Origin: Rhodospirillaceae bacterium | GTDB taxonomy: Bacteria > Pseudomonadota > Alphaproteobacteria > Bin65 | Direction of reading: 5' to 3' | DNA: 64,000 bases | NCBI GenBank assembly: GCA_011523655.1 | Contig: WTGH01000031.1 | Span: forward strand, 1 to 64,000 | In this document: one piece after another, positions 42,284 through 50,452 of the stretch | Numbering within the stretch: position 1 is the first letter of the stretch | Layout of the letters: the number at the start of each line of letters is the position of its first letter | The notes under the pieces: generated by a model | What the model saw: only the letters and a program-made list of their open reading frames with translations | Told to the model about the DNA's origin: nothing | The model's database searches: none | Translations under genes and position numbers: made by a program

Positions 42284-43114
42284 ATGCCGCAAGGCGCTGC
42301 GGACAGGATCGAAAGGACCGGCGACCTGATGGCCGGCCGGCGCGGGCTGGTGATGGGCGTGGCCAACGAGCGCTCGCTCGCCTGGGGCATCGCCCGGGCC
42401 GCCGCCGCGCAGGGCGCCGAGATCGCCTTCACCTACCAGGATATCGAGGCGATCGCGCGCCGCGCCGCGCCGCTGTGCGAGAGCACCGGTTCGCCGATCG
42501 TCATGCCGGCCGATGTCGCCGACCCGGCGGCCATGGACGCGCTGTTCGACCGGATCGGCAGCCTGTGGGGCGGGCTCGATTTCGCCGTCCACTCGCTGGC
42601 CTTTTCCGACCGGCAGGAGCTGGCCGGCCGCTATATCGACACCAGCCGGGATAATTTCCGCCAGACGTTGGAGATCAGCGCCTTTTCCTTCACCGACCTG
42701 GCGCGCCGGGCCGAGCCGCTGATGACGGCCAACGGCGAAGCGGGCGGCGCGCTGCTGACGCTCACCTTCGACGGCTCGAACCGCGTGTTTCGCTCCTACA
42801 ACGTCATGGGCGTGGCCAAGGCGGCGCTGGAGGCCAGCGTGCGCTATCTCGCCAACGACCTGGGCGGCGCCGGCATCCGGGTGAACGCGCTCTCGGCCGG
42901 CCCGATGCGCACCCTCGCCGGCGCCGGCGTCGGCGATGCCCGCTATCTCTACCAGTGGGTCGAGCGCAACGCCGCCCTGCGCCGCAACCCGACGCTGGAG
43001 GAGGTCGGCAACACCGGCCTCTACCTGATCTCGCCGCTCAGCGCCGGGGTCAGCGGCGAGGTCCACCATGTCGATTGCGGCTACAACGTCATCGGCATGG
43101 GCGTGGTGGACTGA
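42284..43114 (+). CDS. fabI: Enoyl-[acyl-carrier-protein] reductase, FabI type
   Basis: This 276-residue NADH-dependent reductase of the last fatty-acid elongation step has the cofactor loop RRGLVMGVANERSLAWGIA, the SLAF/SD motif, and YNVMGVAKAALEASVRYLA with the catalytic Tyr and Lys (E. coli Y156, K163). The second active-site Tyr (E. coli Y146, in SYLGAER) is Phe here (TFDGSNR), which is unusual and may mark a FabI paralogue with changed activity or inhibitor response. ATG 42284 is preferred; ATG 42329 is also possible because many homologues start near MAGRRG. The HEPN gene follows 26 bases later. Confidence 0.88.
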   Translation: MPQGAADRIERTGDLMAGRRGLVMGVANERSLAWGIARAAAAQGAEIAFTYQDIEAIARRAAPLCESTGSPIVMPADVADPAAMDALFDRIGSLWGGLDFAVHSLAFSDRQELAGRYIDTSRDNFRQTLEISAFSFTDLARRAEPLMTANGEAGGALLTLTFDGSNRVFRSYNVMGVAKAALEASVRYLANDLGGAGIRVNALSAGPMRTLAGAGVGDARYLYQWVERNAALRRNPTLEEVGNTGLYLISPLSAGVSGEVHHVDCGYNVIGMGVVD

Positions 43115-43140
43115 GGGGCGGAGCGCGGGGAGAGCCGACC

Positions 43141-43572
43141 GTGAACCTCGATACGACGTTCCTGCGGCGCTGTATAGGAACTCTGGAACGCGCTCTGAAC
43201 GAAATGGGAGAGCAGCGCGGCACCGGGACGGACGACTTTCTCCGCGACGTGTACCGCGCCGCCTGCGTCAAGGAATTCGAACTGGTCCTGGAACAGAGCG
43301 GCAATCTGTTGCGCAAGCGCCTCGCCGCTTTCTTCGCCAATGACCGGCAGGCCGACCGGCTTGTCTTCAAGGATTTGTTCCGCCATGCCGCGAAACACGG
43401 GCTGATCGAAGCCGAGGCCGCCGAGCGCTGGCTTCGCTATCGCGACAACCGGAACGACACAGCGCACAAGTATGGTGAAGATTTCGCCGAGGAGACCCTG
43501 AAGCTGTTGCCGGCCTTCGTTGCCGATGCGAAGGCCCTGGCCGACGCAATCGAGGCGGCAGGCGATGGCTGA
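43141..43572 (+). CDS. hepT: HepT-like HEPN domain toxin
   Basis: The 143-residue all-helical HEPN protein starts with a GTG after GGGGAGAG. It carries the RNase motif Rx4HxY (R104, H109, Y111 in RNDTAHKY) that defines HepT toxins; in characterised pairs the partner MntA inactivates the toxin by attaching AMP to that Tyr. Its stop overlaps the mntA start by 8 bases, coupling translation. It lies 26 bases after fabI and may be read through from it. Confidence 0.9.
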   Translation: MNLDTTFLRRCIGTLERALNEMGEQRGTGTDDFLRDVYRAACVKEFELVLEQSGNLLRKRLAAFFANDRQADRLVFKDLFRHAAKHGLIEAEAAERWLRYRDNRNDTAHKYGEDFAEETLKLLPAFVADAKALADAIEAAGDG

Positions 43573-43909
43573 CCGCCTCCATCTCCAGCCGAAACACCGC
43601 GAACTGTTGGAAACGCTGTTGCGGGAGCATCTGCCCGACGTCGAGGTCTGGGCCTACGGAAGCCGCGTGAGCGGGAAGAGCCACGACGGCAGCGACCTCG
43701 ACCTTGTGCTGCGCGGACCGGGCCTGAAGGAGATTCCGCTCGACCGGTTGGGAGACTTCGAGGAGGCAGTGAGGGAATCGACCGTCCCGTTCCTGGTCGA
43801 GGCCCGCGACTGGGCGCGCCTCCCCGAGCGTTTTCATGGCGAAATCGAACGCAATCATGCGGTGTTGATCGAAAAGGCCCTGCTCCCGCCGCGCACGGGC
43901 GCTGCCTGA
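43565..43909 (+). CDS. mntA: MntA-like nucleotidyltransferase antitoxin
   Basis: The 114-residue minimal nucleotidyltransferase has the catalytic signature GSRVSGKSHDGSDLDL (residues 32-47; G-S then D44 and D46 coordinating metal). It overlaps the HEPN gene by 8 bases, the standard organisation of type VII HepT-MntA modules in which MntA AMPylates HepT. It converges with mcd, 30 bases between stops. Confidence 0.9.
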   Translation: MADRLHLQPKHRELLETLLREHLPDVEVWAYGSRVSGKSHDGSDLDLVLRGPGLKEIPLDRLGDFEEAVRESTVPFLVEARDWARLPERFHGEIERNHAVLIEKALLPPRTGAA

Positions 43910-43939
43910 CGATCGCAAATCGGCCGCCTCAATCCGCTG

Positions 43940-45631
43940 CTAATTCCGCCGCTCGATCAACCCCCTGGCGATGATGTGGGCCTGGATTTCGGCGGCGCCT
44001 TCGAAAATGTTGAGGATGCGGGCGTCGCACAGGACGCGGCTGATCTCGTATTCCTGGGCATAGCCGTTGCCGCCGTGGATCTGGAGGGCGTTGTCGGCGT
44101 TGGCCCAGGCGACCCGGGCGGCGAGCAGCTTGGCCATGCCGGCCTCGATATCGCAGCGCCGGCCGCTGTCCTTCTCGCGCGCGGCGAACCAGGTGAGCTG
44201 GCGCACCATCATGGTCTCGACCGCCATCCAGGCGATCTTGCCGGCGACCCGCGGGAACTCGTAGATCGGCTTGCCGAACTGCATGCGCTCCCGTCCGTAG
44301 GCGAGGCCGAGCTCCATGGCGTTCCGGGCGACGCCGACGGCCCGCGCCGCGGTCTGGATGCGCGCGCTCTCGAAGGTCGCCATGAGCTGCTTGAAGCCCT
44401 CGCCCTCGGCCTCCCCGAGCAGGCAGGCGGCCGGCACCTCGAAGCCGTCGAAGCCGATCTCGTATTCCTTCATCCCGCGGTAACCGAGGACGTGGATCTC
44501 CCCGCCCGACATGCCCGGCGCCGGGAATGGCTCGGCGTCGGTGCCGCGCGGCTTGGGCGCGATGAACATGGACAGCCCGCGATAGCCCGGTTTGTCCGGA
44601 TCGGTGCGCGCCAGCAGGGTCATCATGTCGGTGCGCGCGGCGTGGGTGATCCATGTCTTGTTGCCGGTCACCCGGTAGACGTCGCCGTCGCGGACCGCGC
44701 GGGTGCGCAGGCTGGCGAGGTCGGAGCCGGTGTTGGGCTCGGTGAACACGGCGGTCGGCAGCACCGCTCCCGAGGCGATTTTCGGCAGCCACTCGTCGCG
44801 CTGGGCCGGTGTGCCGGCCAGCCGGATCAGCTCGCCGGCGATCTCCGAGCGGGTGCCGAGCGAGCCGATGCCGATATAGCCGCGCGACAGTTCCTCGGTG
44901 ACAATGCACATGGCAACCTTGCCGAGGCCGAGGCCGCCGAAGTCCTCCGGGATCGTCAGGCCGAACACGCCCAAATCCGCCAGTTCGTTGACCACTTCCA
45001 TCGGGATCAGCACGTCCTCGACATGCCAGCCATGGGCGTGGGGCGCGATCTTCTCGTCCGTGAAGCGGCGGAACTGGTCGCGGATCATCGCCAGCATCTC
45101 GTCGTCCAACCCGTCGTCGCCGAAGCCGGTCCCCGAACCGTCCCGGGCGATCAGGGCTACGAGGCGCATCCGGGCCGCGTCGCTGTTGCCGTTTCCGATC
45201 AGCGTCCGTACTGCCGGTATGCCGAAAGCTGCGATCGCCGCCTCGGGCACGCCCATGTCGGCCGGGCGCAGCACCTCGCCCTGGCTGATCGCGATGCCGC
45301 CCTTAAGCTGGGCAAGATACTCGCCGAAGCCGGCCTGGAGGATGAGCCGTTCGGTTTCGCCGAGCCGCCCGGCGGCGTGGAGCCGTTCGGCCCAGGCAAG
45401 CGTTTGCTCCAGCGCTGCGACATAGGTGTTGAACCAGGCCAGGCCGTGGGCGGCGAACTGCTGCCGCTCCAGCAAGGCCGGATCGACCTTCCCGCCGGGG
45501 GCCACCAGACCGGCGACAGCGCGGCGCGCCGTGTCCTTCAGCGCCTCGGCGGCCTCGAGCGCGTCGCGGCACAGGGACAGCAGATCGGGAAGCAGGCCAC
45601 TGTCGGCTGCGGGGCGGGACATCTCGTTCAT
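43940..45631 (-). CDS. mcd: (2S)-methylsuccinyl-CoA dehydrogenase, ethylmalonyl-CoA pathway
   Basis: This 563-residue FAD enzyme oxidises (2S)-methylsuccinyl-CoA to mesaconyl-CoA. It is an acyl-CoA dehydrogenase (TEPNTGSDLASLRTRA, GNKTWITHAARTD, YGRERMQFGKPI, QIHGGNGYAQEYEISR) preceded by a roughly 150-residue helical extension (LPDLLSLCRDALEAAEALKD; NTYVAALEQTLAWAERLH). That extension is found in Mcd and not in ordinary fatty acyl-CoA dehydrogenases, whose length is about 380-400. Assignment is supported by ecm and ccr within 10 kb. The ATG at 45631 (MNEMSRPAADS) matches family N-termini. Confidence 0.93.
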   Translation of the reverse strand: MNEMSRPAADSGLLPDLLSLCRDALEAAEALKDTARRAVAGLVAPGGKVDPALLERQQFAAHGLAWFNTYVAALEQTLAWAERLHAAGRLGETERLILQAGFGEYLAQLKGGIAISQGEVLRPADMGVPEAAIAAFGIPAVRTLIGNGNSDAARMRLVALIARDGSGTGFGDDGLDDEMLAMIRDQFRRFTDEKIAPHAHGWHVEDVLIPMEVVNELADLGVFGLTIPEDFGGLGLGKVAMCIVTEELSRGYIGIGSLGTRSEIAGELIRLAGTPAQRDEWLPKIASGAVLPTAVFTEPNTGSDLASLRTRAVRDGDVYRVTGNKTWITHAARTDMMTLLARTDPDKPGYRGLSMFIAPKPRGTDAEPFPAPGMSGGEIHVLGYRGMKEYEIGFDGFEVPAACLLGEAEGEGFKQLMATFESARIQTAARAVGVARNAMELGLAYGRERMQFGKPIYEFPRVAGKIAWMAVETMMVRQLTWFAAREKDSGRRCDIEAGMAKLLAARVAWANADNALQIHGGNGYAQEYEISRVLCDARILNIFEGAAEIQAHIIARGLIERRN

Positions 45632-45699
45632 CGCAGGGCGTTTCCGATCGCGCTGGCGCGCCGGGCCGCACTCGGCCGGGCGCCGCCTCAACATTCTCC

Positions 45700-47040
45700 T
45701 CAATATTCTTCTGGCACCCGGTCCTGTCGATGGGCCGGGCCGCAGGCATTTTGCCGCCAGTAAACCGGGCGTGCCGGCAACCGGTTGGCCGGCGGCAGGT
45801 GCCCGTTCAGATGGTCGAGATGGCGCTGCGCCTCCGGCCCGGCCCGCTCGATGGCCTCGACCTGCATCCGGCCGTCCTCGTTGCGCACCCAGATCGGGAT
45901 CCAGCCGAAGGCGGCGACGCGCAGCTTGCCCGCCGAAGCCGGCCGCGGGTCCGGCGCGAGGCCGAGCAGCAGGATGAGCGAGCTGCGCCGCGCCAGGCTG
46001 ATCTGGTTGGAGACGAAGTTGCCGAGCGAATAGGCGATCAGGCCTTCGCGGCCGTCCTTCGCGACATGCTTCTCGACCGGCTGCATGACATGGGGATGGG
46101 TGCCGATCACGGCGGCGGCGCCAGCCTCGATGGCGGCAGCGGCAAGCGCACGCTGGCGCGGCTCGGGCTCGTGTTCGTATTCGGCGCCCCAGTGCGGCGC
46201 AAAGATCACGGCGTCGATATCGTCGCGCCGGGCGAGTCCCGCGATAATGCCGAGCACCCGTGCCTTGTGGCGATAGCAGCGCAACACCTGGCCGTCCCGG
46301 TCCGGGATGCCGTTGGTGCCGTAGGTGCAGCCGAGCCAGGCGATCCGCCGCGTCCGGTCCGACCTGTCAGTCTCCGAAACCGCATACCAGGGCTGACCGT
46401 CCCCGCCCCGCTTGCGCGTGCCGGTGTGTTTCAGGCCCGCCGCCGCGATGGCGTCGATCGTCCGGTCGGCGCCGACGGCGTAGCGGTCGAGCGCATGGTT
46501 GTTGGCGGTCAGCAGAACGTCGAAACCCGCCTTTTTCAGCGCACCCAGCACCGACGGGTGATAGTTGAACATCGGATAGCCGCTGTAGACCCAGCCGTCC
46601 CAAAGCCGGTCCGGCGGGGCGGTCGTGCGCCCGGTCTTCGTGATCCCGGCCGCCGCGGGGCCCTCCAAGTTGGCGAAGGCGATATCGGCGCCCAGGATCA
46701 GGTCGGCGACCGGGCGGAACAGGCTGAGATAGCCGTCTTTCCGCGTCGCGGCGAACTTCTGCACCGCATCGTGCAACAGCACGTCGCCGACCGCCGCGAC
46801 GGTAATGAGCTCCGAAGCGTCCGCCCCGCCACGGAAGGCGATCCCGTCCCCGGTTGCGGTCATGCCCGCGCCGCCCGCGGCGCAGGAATGCTGCCGCGCC
46901 TCCTGTGCCGCCGCGGGGCCGGTCCCGGCCCCGGCCCCGAAAAGAGCTGGGACAAGGGCGAACAGGGCGGCGGCAACGGGCGGACAGCGGCTGACATGGC
47001 GCGCGGCATCGTGCGCGCGCTGCCGGAAGAGCGCAACCAT
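45700..47040 (-). CDS. CapA-family metallophosphatase-fold protein, exported
   Basis: The 446-residue protein has a hydrophobic N-terminal signal (about residues 20-45). The CapA/PgsA domain reads AAVGDVLLHDAVQKF, FANLEG, LLTANNHALDRYAVG, FAPHWGAEY and GTHPHVMQPVE, followed by IAYSLGNFVSNQ. CapA proteins take part in poly-gamma-glutamate capsule synthesis or in unknown envelope hydrolysis; no capBC genes adjoin, so the role is open. It lies 68 bases upstream of mcd on the same strand. The start at 47040 puts the signal at the N-terminus. Confidence 0.87.
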   Translation of the reverse strand: MVALFRQRAHDAARHVSRCPPVAAALFALVPALFGAGAGTGPAAAQEARQHSCAAGGAGMTATGDGIAFRGGADASELITVAAVGDVLLHDAVQKFAATRKDGYLSLFRPVADLILGADIAFANLEGPAAAGITKTGRTTAPPDRLWDGWVYSGYPMFNYHPSVLGALKKAGFDVLLTANNHALDRYAVGADRTIDAIAAAGLKHTGTRKRGGDGQPWYAVSETDRSDRTRRIAWLGCTYGTNGIPDRDGQVLRCYRHKARVLGIIAGLARRDDIDAVIFAPHWGAEYEHEPEPRQRALAAAAIEAGAAAVIGTHPHVMQPVEKHVAKDGREGLIAYSLGNFVSNQISLARRSSLILLLGLAPDPRPASAGKLRVAAFGWIPIWVRNEDGRMQVEAIERAGPEAQRHLDHLNGHLPPANRLPARPVYWRQNACGPAHRQDRVPEEY

Positions 47041-47177
47041 GATCGCGTCTCTAGCGGACAAGCGGGCCGGCCGGCAACGGCGGATAACAGGAAAGCGATG
47101 CCGGAGCATGCAGACGCTGGCCCGCAATCCGATTTCCTGCGATATGAGCGGGCGGACCGTCCGGAAGGCTCGCCTCC

Positions 47178-48365
47178 ATGCGTCATTTTCCGACGGCGGC
47201 GCTCGCCGCCGCCTTCTTTCTCGCCGCTTCGCCGCCTGGCCACGCCGCCGGTTTCCCGGCCTGCGTCGACGGCCTGAAGCGGGCCGCCGGCAAGGCCGGC
47301 ATCCGGAAGTCGGTGGTGCGCAGGGCGCTTGATATCGCCGAACCGGACGCGCGGGTGCTGCGCCTGTCGACGGTGCAGCCGGAACGCCGCATCCCGATCT
47401 GGGATTACCTGGCCTTCGTGGTCGACGACCAGCGGTTCCGCGAGGGCAAGGCGGCGATGCGCCGGCACGGCGCCGCGCTGCGCCGGGCGGAGAAGCGCTT
47501 CGGCGTGAACCGCCACGTCATCGCCGCGATCTGGGGCGTCGAGACCGATTACGGCAAGACCACGGGCCGGAACTTTCTGCCCCACGCGCTCGCGACCCTG
47601 ACCTGCCGCGGCGGCCGGCGCGAAGCTTTCTGGCGGCGCGAATTGCTGGCGGCGCTGCGCATCGTCAATGCCGGCGACCTGCCACTCGCCAAGCTTTACG
47701 GCTCCTGGGCCGGCGCGTTCGGCCAGACCCAGTTCATGCCGTCGACCTACCGGCGCCTGGCGGTCGATTTCGACGGCGACGGCCGCAAGGATCTGGTGAG
47801 TTCCGTGCCCGATGCGCTCGGCTCGGCGGCCAACTATCTGCGCCGGGCCGGCTGGCGCACCGGGCGGCCGCGTATCATCGAGGTGCGCGTTCCAAACGGC
47901 TATCGGGGACCCGAGGGTCGCAAGCGCAAGGCTGCGCTGGACACCTGGGCGGCGCGCGGCCTTAGACGAATGGACAGGCGGCGGCTCAAGGGCAAGCTGC
48001 GCGCCGGGCTGCTGCGCCCGGCCGGCCCGGACGGCCCGGCCTTCCTGACCTTCCGCAACTTCGACTCCCTGTACGCGTACAACCACGCCGAATCGTACGC
48101 GCTGGCGGTGGCGCATCTCGCCGACCGGCTCGCCGGCCGCGGCCGTTTCCGCGCGGCCTGGCCGACCGACGATCCCGGCCTGTCGCGTATCGAGCGGAAA
48201 TGGCTTCAGGAATTGCTGATCGTCGAAGGCTACGATCCCGGCGCGCCGGACGGCAAGATCGGCCCGAAGAGCCGCGCCGCGATCCGCGAGGCCGAAAAGG
48301 ACCTGGGCCTGCCCGTCACCGGCCGCGCCGCCCGGCGCATTTTCCAGGCGCTCGGCGGGAAGTAG
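47178..48365 (+). CDS. MltB-family lytic murein transglycosylase with peptidoglycan-binding domain
   Basis: The 395-residue exported enzyme has a signal peptide (to about AAG, residue 25). The MltB catalytic domain reads AIWGVETDYGKTTG with the catalytic Glu, SWAGAFGQTQFMPSTY, VDFDGDGRKDL and FLTFRNFDSLYAYNHAESYALAVAHLADRL. A C-terminal peptidoglycan-binding repeat follows (LQELLIVEGYDPGAPDGKIGPKSRAAIREAEKDLGLPVTG, over about 40 residues). It cleaves glycan strands to 1,6-anhydro ends. No lipobox cysteine is evident at the signal end, so it is probably soluble in the periplasm. It is divergent from the capA-like gene. Confidence 0.93.
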   Translation: MRHFPTAALAAAFFLAASPPGHAAGFPACVDGLKRAAGKAGIRKSVVRRALDIAEPDARVLRLSTVQPERRIPIWDYLAFVVDDQRFREGKAAMRRHGAALRRAEKRFGVNRHVIAAIWGVETDYGKTTGRNFLPHALATLTCRGGRREAFWRRELLAALRIVNAGDLPLAKLYGSWAGAFGQTQFMPSTYRRLAVDFDGDGRKDLVSSVPDALGSAANYLRRAGWRTGRPRIIEVRVPNGYRGPEGRKRKAALDTWAARGLRRMDRRRLKGKLRAGLLRPAGPDGPAFLTFRNFDSLYAYNHAESYALAVAHLADRLAGRGRFRAAWPTDDPGLSRIERKWLQELLIVEGYDPGAPDGKIGPKSRAAIREAEKDLGLPVTGRAARRIFQALGGK

Positions 48366-48398
48366 CCGCCGCTCTTCGATACGCCCCGCCCTTCGCCG

Positions 48399-48887
48399 CT
48401 ACCGCACCGGCACCCAGATCGAGACCTCGCCGGTGCGCGTTTCGGGGTCGAAACGGTCGTCGTAATGCTCGAAATCGTACCAGGCCCGCAGCTCGGCGCC
48501 GCTCTCCGGCACCCAGGTCCCGTAGATATGGTCGTAGGCGCGGCGGAATTCGGCGGCGACGTCGCCGCCGGCGAGCCGGACGGTGAAGATCGCGAACCGG
48601 CCGCCCTCCAGCACCTTCCAATACGGTTTTTCCCGACCGAACAAGGTGTCCGGCAGATTGCCGATCTGGCTGACCTCGACGGCGGGCGCGTAGATCAGGT
48701 CGCCGGCCGCCATGTCCACGACTTCGTTGATGCCGAGGGTATGGAGGCCGATGCGGTCGGGAATTCGCCCGATATACGGCGCGAAGCGCCGCCAGACTGC
48801 CGGTCCGTCCAGCCCTTCGCCCCGACGGAACGGTTGTGCGAGTCCAACGGCGATGAGATCGCCGCGGGTTGCGAATGCGATGTCCAA
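48399..48887 (-). CDS. GyrI-like effector-binding domain protein (tandem paralogue 1)
   Basis: The 162-residue soluble protein is closely similar to the product of the next gene: both have VGLAQPFxRG, LDGPAVWRRF, LHTLGINEVVDMAAGDLIYAPAVEVS, LEGGRFAIFTV and a C-terminal EVSIWVPV. The pattern fits the GyrI-like/AraC effector-binding (SOUL-like) fold that binds small molecules or gyrase. The best start is a TTG at 48887, in the same place as the TTG start of the paralogue; a longer frame to 49052 is arginine-rich and unlikely. An AT-rich stretch at 49060-49090 upstream is its likely promoter. Confidence 0.75.
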   Translation of the reverse strand: MDIAFATRGDLIAVGLAQPFRRGEGLDGPAVWRRFAPYIGRIPDRIGLHTLGINEVVDMAAGDLIYAPAVEVSQIGNLPDTLFGREKPYWKVLEGGRFAIFTVRLAGGDVAAEFRRAYDHIYGTWVPESGAELRAWYDFEHYDDRFDPETRTGEVSIWVPVR

Positions 48888-49148
48888 GGTCAGGGTTCCC
48901 TGTCCGGAATGCGGGGTGCGGGCCGAACGACGGGGACCGGTATCGTCCGCTCCCGCAGCGCTCGCGCCGGGCCGGAGATGGCGGTTCCGGGCCGGGCCAG
49001 GCGGCCTTCGGGGGTCGGTTCGACACGCATGCCGATTCCATACAGACGGCACGCAAGGAATTGAAATTAAATAATTTTATCGAAATTCATCCGGCGTTAG
49101 CGGGAATTTCTGGTGCGATTTCGGGCGACCCGCCGCCGGCACGTCGCG

Positions 49149-49619
49149 CTACGTCACCGGCACCCAGATCGAAGCCTCGCCGCTGAGCGTTTCCGGGTCG
49201 AAGCGCGCATCGTAATATTCGAAATCGTAGTAAGCCCGCAGGCGGACATCGTCCCGCTGCGCCCACGCGCCATAGATGAAATCGTACGCGCGGCGGAACT
49301 CGGCGCCAATATCGCCGCCGGACAGCGGCACGGCGAACACAGCGAAGCGCCCGCCCTCCAGAGTCTTGCCGAACAGTTCGTCCGGCAGGCCGCCGAAGCC
49401 GCTCACCTCCACCGCCGGCGCATAGACCAGCTCGCCGGCCGCCATGTCGACGACCTCGTTCAACCCCAAGGTGTGCGCCCCAACCCGGTTCGGGATGAGC
49501 TCGATGAAAGGTCGGAAGCGCCGCCACACCGCCGGCCCGTCCAACGCCCCGCCCCGCCCGAACGGCTGCGCCAGGCCGACGATGCGGATGTCAGGGCGGG
49601 TGGTGAAGGTGGGGGTCAA
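49149..49619 (-). CDS. GyrI-like effector-binding domain protein (tandem paralogue 2)
   Basis: The 156-residue paralogue of the adjacent gene arose by tandem duplication, with the same GyrI-like motifs (VGLAQPFGRGGALDGPAVWRRF, split; AHTLGLNEVVDMAAGELVYAPAVEVS). It lacks a five-residue insertion (REKPYW region) present in its neighbour. The start is a TTG at 49619, with GGAGAC 8 bases upstream. The ligand is unknown. The two copies differ at many positions, so the duplication is not recent. Confidence 0.78.
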   Translation of the reverse strand: MTPTFTTRPDIRIVGLAQPFGRGGALDGPAVWRRFRPFIELIPNRVGAHTLGLNEVVDMAAGELVYAPAVEVSGFGGLPDELFGKTLEGGRFAVFAVPLSGGDIGAEFRRAYDFIYGAWAQRDDVRLRAYYDFEYYDARFDPETLSGEASIWVPVT

Positions 49620-49679
49620 GGTCTTGTCTCCATAGTTCGGATTGCGGCAATCGACTTTGTTGGCAAGGAAACAGTCGCT

Positions 49680-50120
49680 TCAAGTGCCAGTGCATCCATT
49701 GTCAGGCAACTGCCGCTTGAGGCCGGCCGGGGTCAGGATGGGCACAGCGAAGACATCCGCCAGCGTTTTCAGGTCGGCATCGCCTGTTACCAGCGCGTCA
49801 GCGTTGCCGGCGAGCGCCAGTTCCAGGAACGGCCGGTCGAAGGGATCGCGGCATTCGGGAACCGCGGGCGGCGGGTTCGGGACGATCACGGTTTCGCAGA
49901 AGGGCAGATAGTCTTCGAGGATGTCCTGCCGATCGGCGTCGCTCAGCCGAAATTTCGGATAGCCGAGCACGCGGATCAGTTCTGCCGTCGTCTCGCGGCC
50001 GGCGAGCGGGCGGATGCGCTCCGCGCTCCACGCATGGCGCAGCCACGACACGTTGCCGGAGGGAAACAGGAGCGCCGAGACGAGGACGTTGGTGTCGAGG
50101 ACCAGACGCGGCGGCGTCAT
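49680..50120 (-). CDS. PIN-domain toxin (COG1569-like)
   Basis: The 146-residue predicted ribonuclease has the PIN acidic residues in LVLDTNVLVSALL (D9), the ETTAELIRVL Glu, and CRDPFDRPFLELAL and ALVTGDADL Asp residues. It is the toxin of a pair with the AbrB-type protein whose stop overlaps its ATG (ATGA). The module belongs to the VapBC-like group of PIN systems, although COG1569 proteins differ from classical VapC. Confidence 0.88.
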   Translation of the reverse strand: MTPPRLVLDTNVLVSALLFPSGNVSWLRHAWSAERIRPLAGRETTAELIRVLGYPKFRLSDADRQDILEDYLPFCETVIVPNPPPAVPECRDPFDRPFLELALAGNADALVTGDADLKTLADVFAVPILTPAGLKRQLPDNGCTGT

Positions 50121-50365
50121 TCGCCGGAGGGCGCCCCCGACCGCGCCCCTGACCGTGCCCAGGCGACGGCGTCGGCCACATCGGCTTCGGACAGGCCGAG
50201 TTCGGCAAGCTTGGCGCGCACGGCCCCTGCACGGTTGACGCGCACCGGCGTGAGCACGATGCGGCCGTTCTCGGCAGCCACGTCGAAATAGTCGGCGGCG
50301 TCCACGGCGGCGATCGCGGCCTTGGGCAGGGTCAACTGGTTCTTGGCGGTGAGTTTCGCGAGCAT
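50117..50365 (-). CDS. AbrB/MazE-type antitoxin
   Basis: The 82-residue protein has an N-terminal swapped-hairpin AbrB domain (MLAKLTAKNQLTLPKAAIAAV, interrupted; DYFDVAAENGRIVLTPV) and a C-terminal helical tail that should bind the PIN toxin. AAGGA lies 8 bases upstream of ATG 50365, which excludes the 24-residue upstream extension. A perfect dyad covers the ribosome-binding site region, suggesting self-repression. It is the first gene of the pair. Confidence 0.88.
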   Translation of the reverse strand: MLAKLTAKNQLTLPKAAIAAVDAADYFDVAAENGRIVLTPVRVNRAGAVRAKLAELGLSEADVADAVAWARSGARSGAPSGE

Positions 50366-50370
50366 GGCCT

Positions 50371-50397
50371 TTTCCTTACAATTGGAAAGTAAGGAAA
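50371..50397. promoter_or_regulatory. Operator dyad of the AbrB/PIN module
   Basis: Perfect 9-base arms TTTCCTTAC (50371-50379) and GTAAGGAAA (50389-50397) lie 5 bases upstream of the antitoxin start, overlapping its Shine-Dalgarno. This is a natural site for autorepression by the AbrB-type dimer. Confidence 0.65.
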
Positions 50398-50452
50398 CAA
50401 TCAATCCGGGGCAAGACTTTTTTGAGGTCTGCGCCAACGGTTCAGGCCACCC

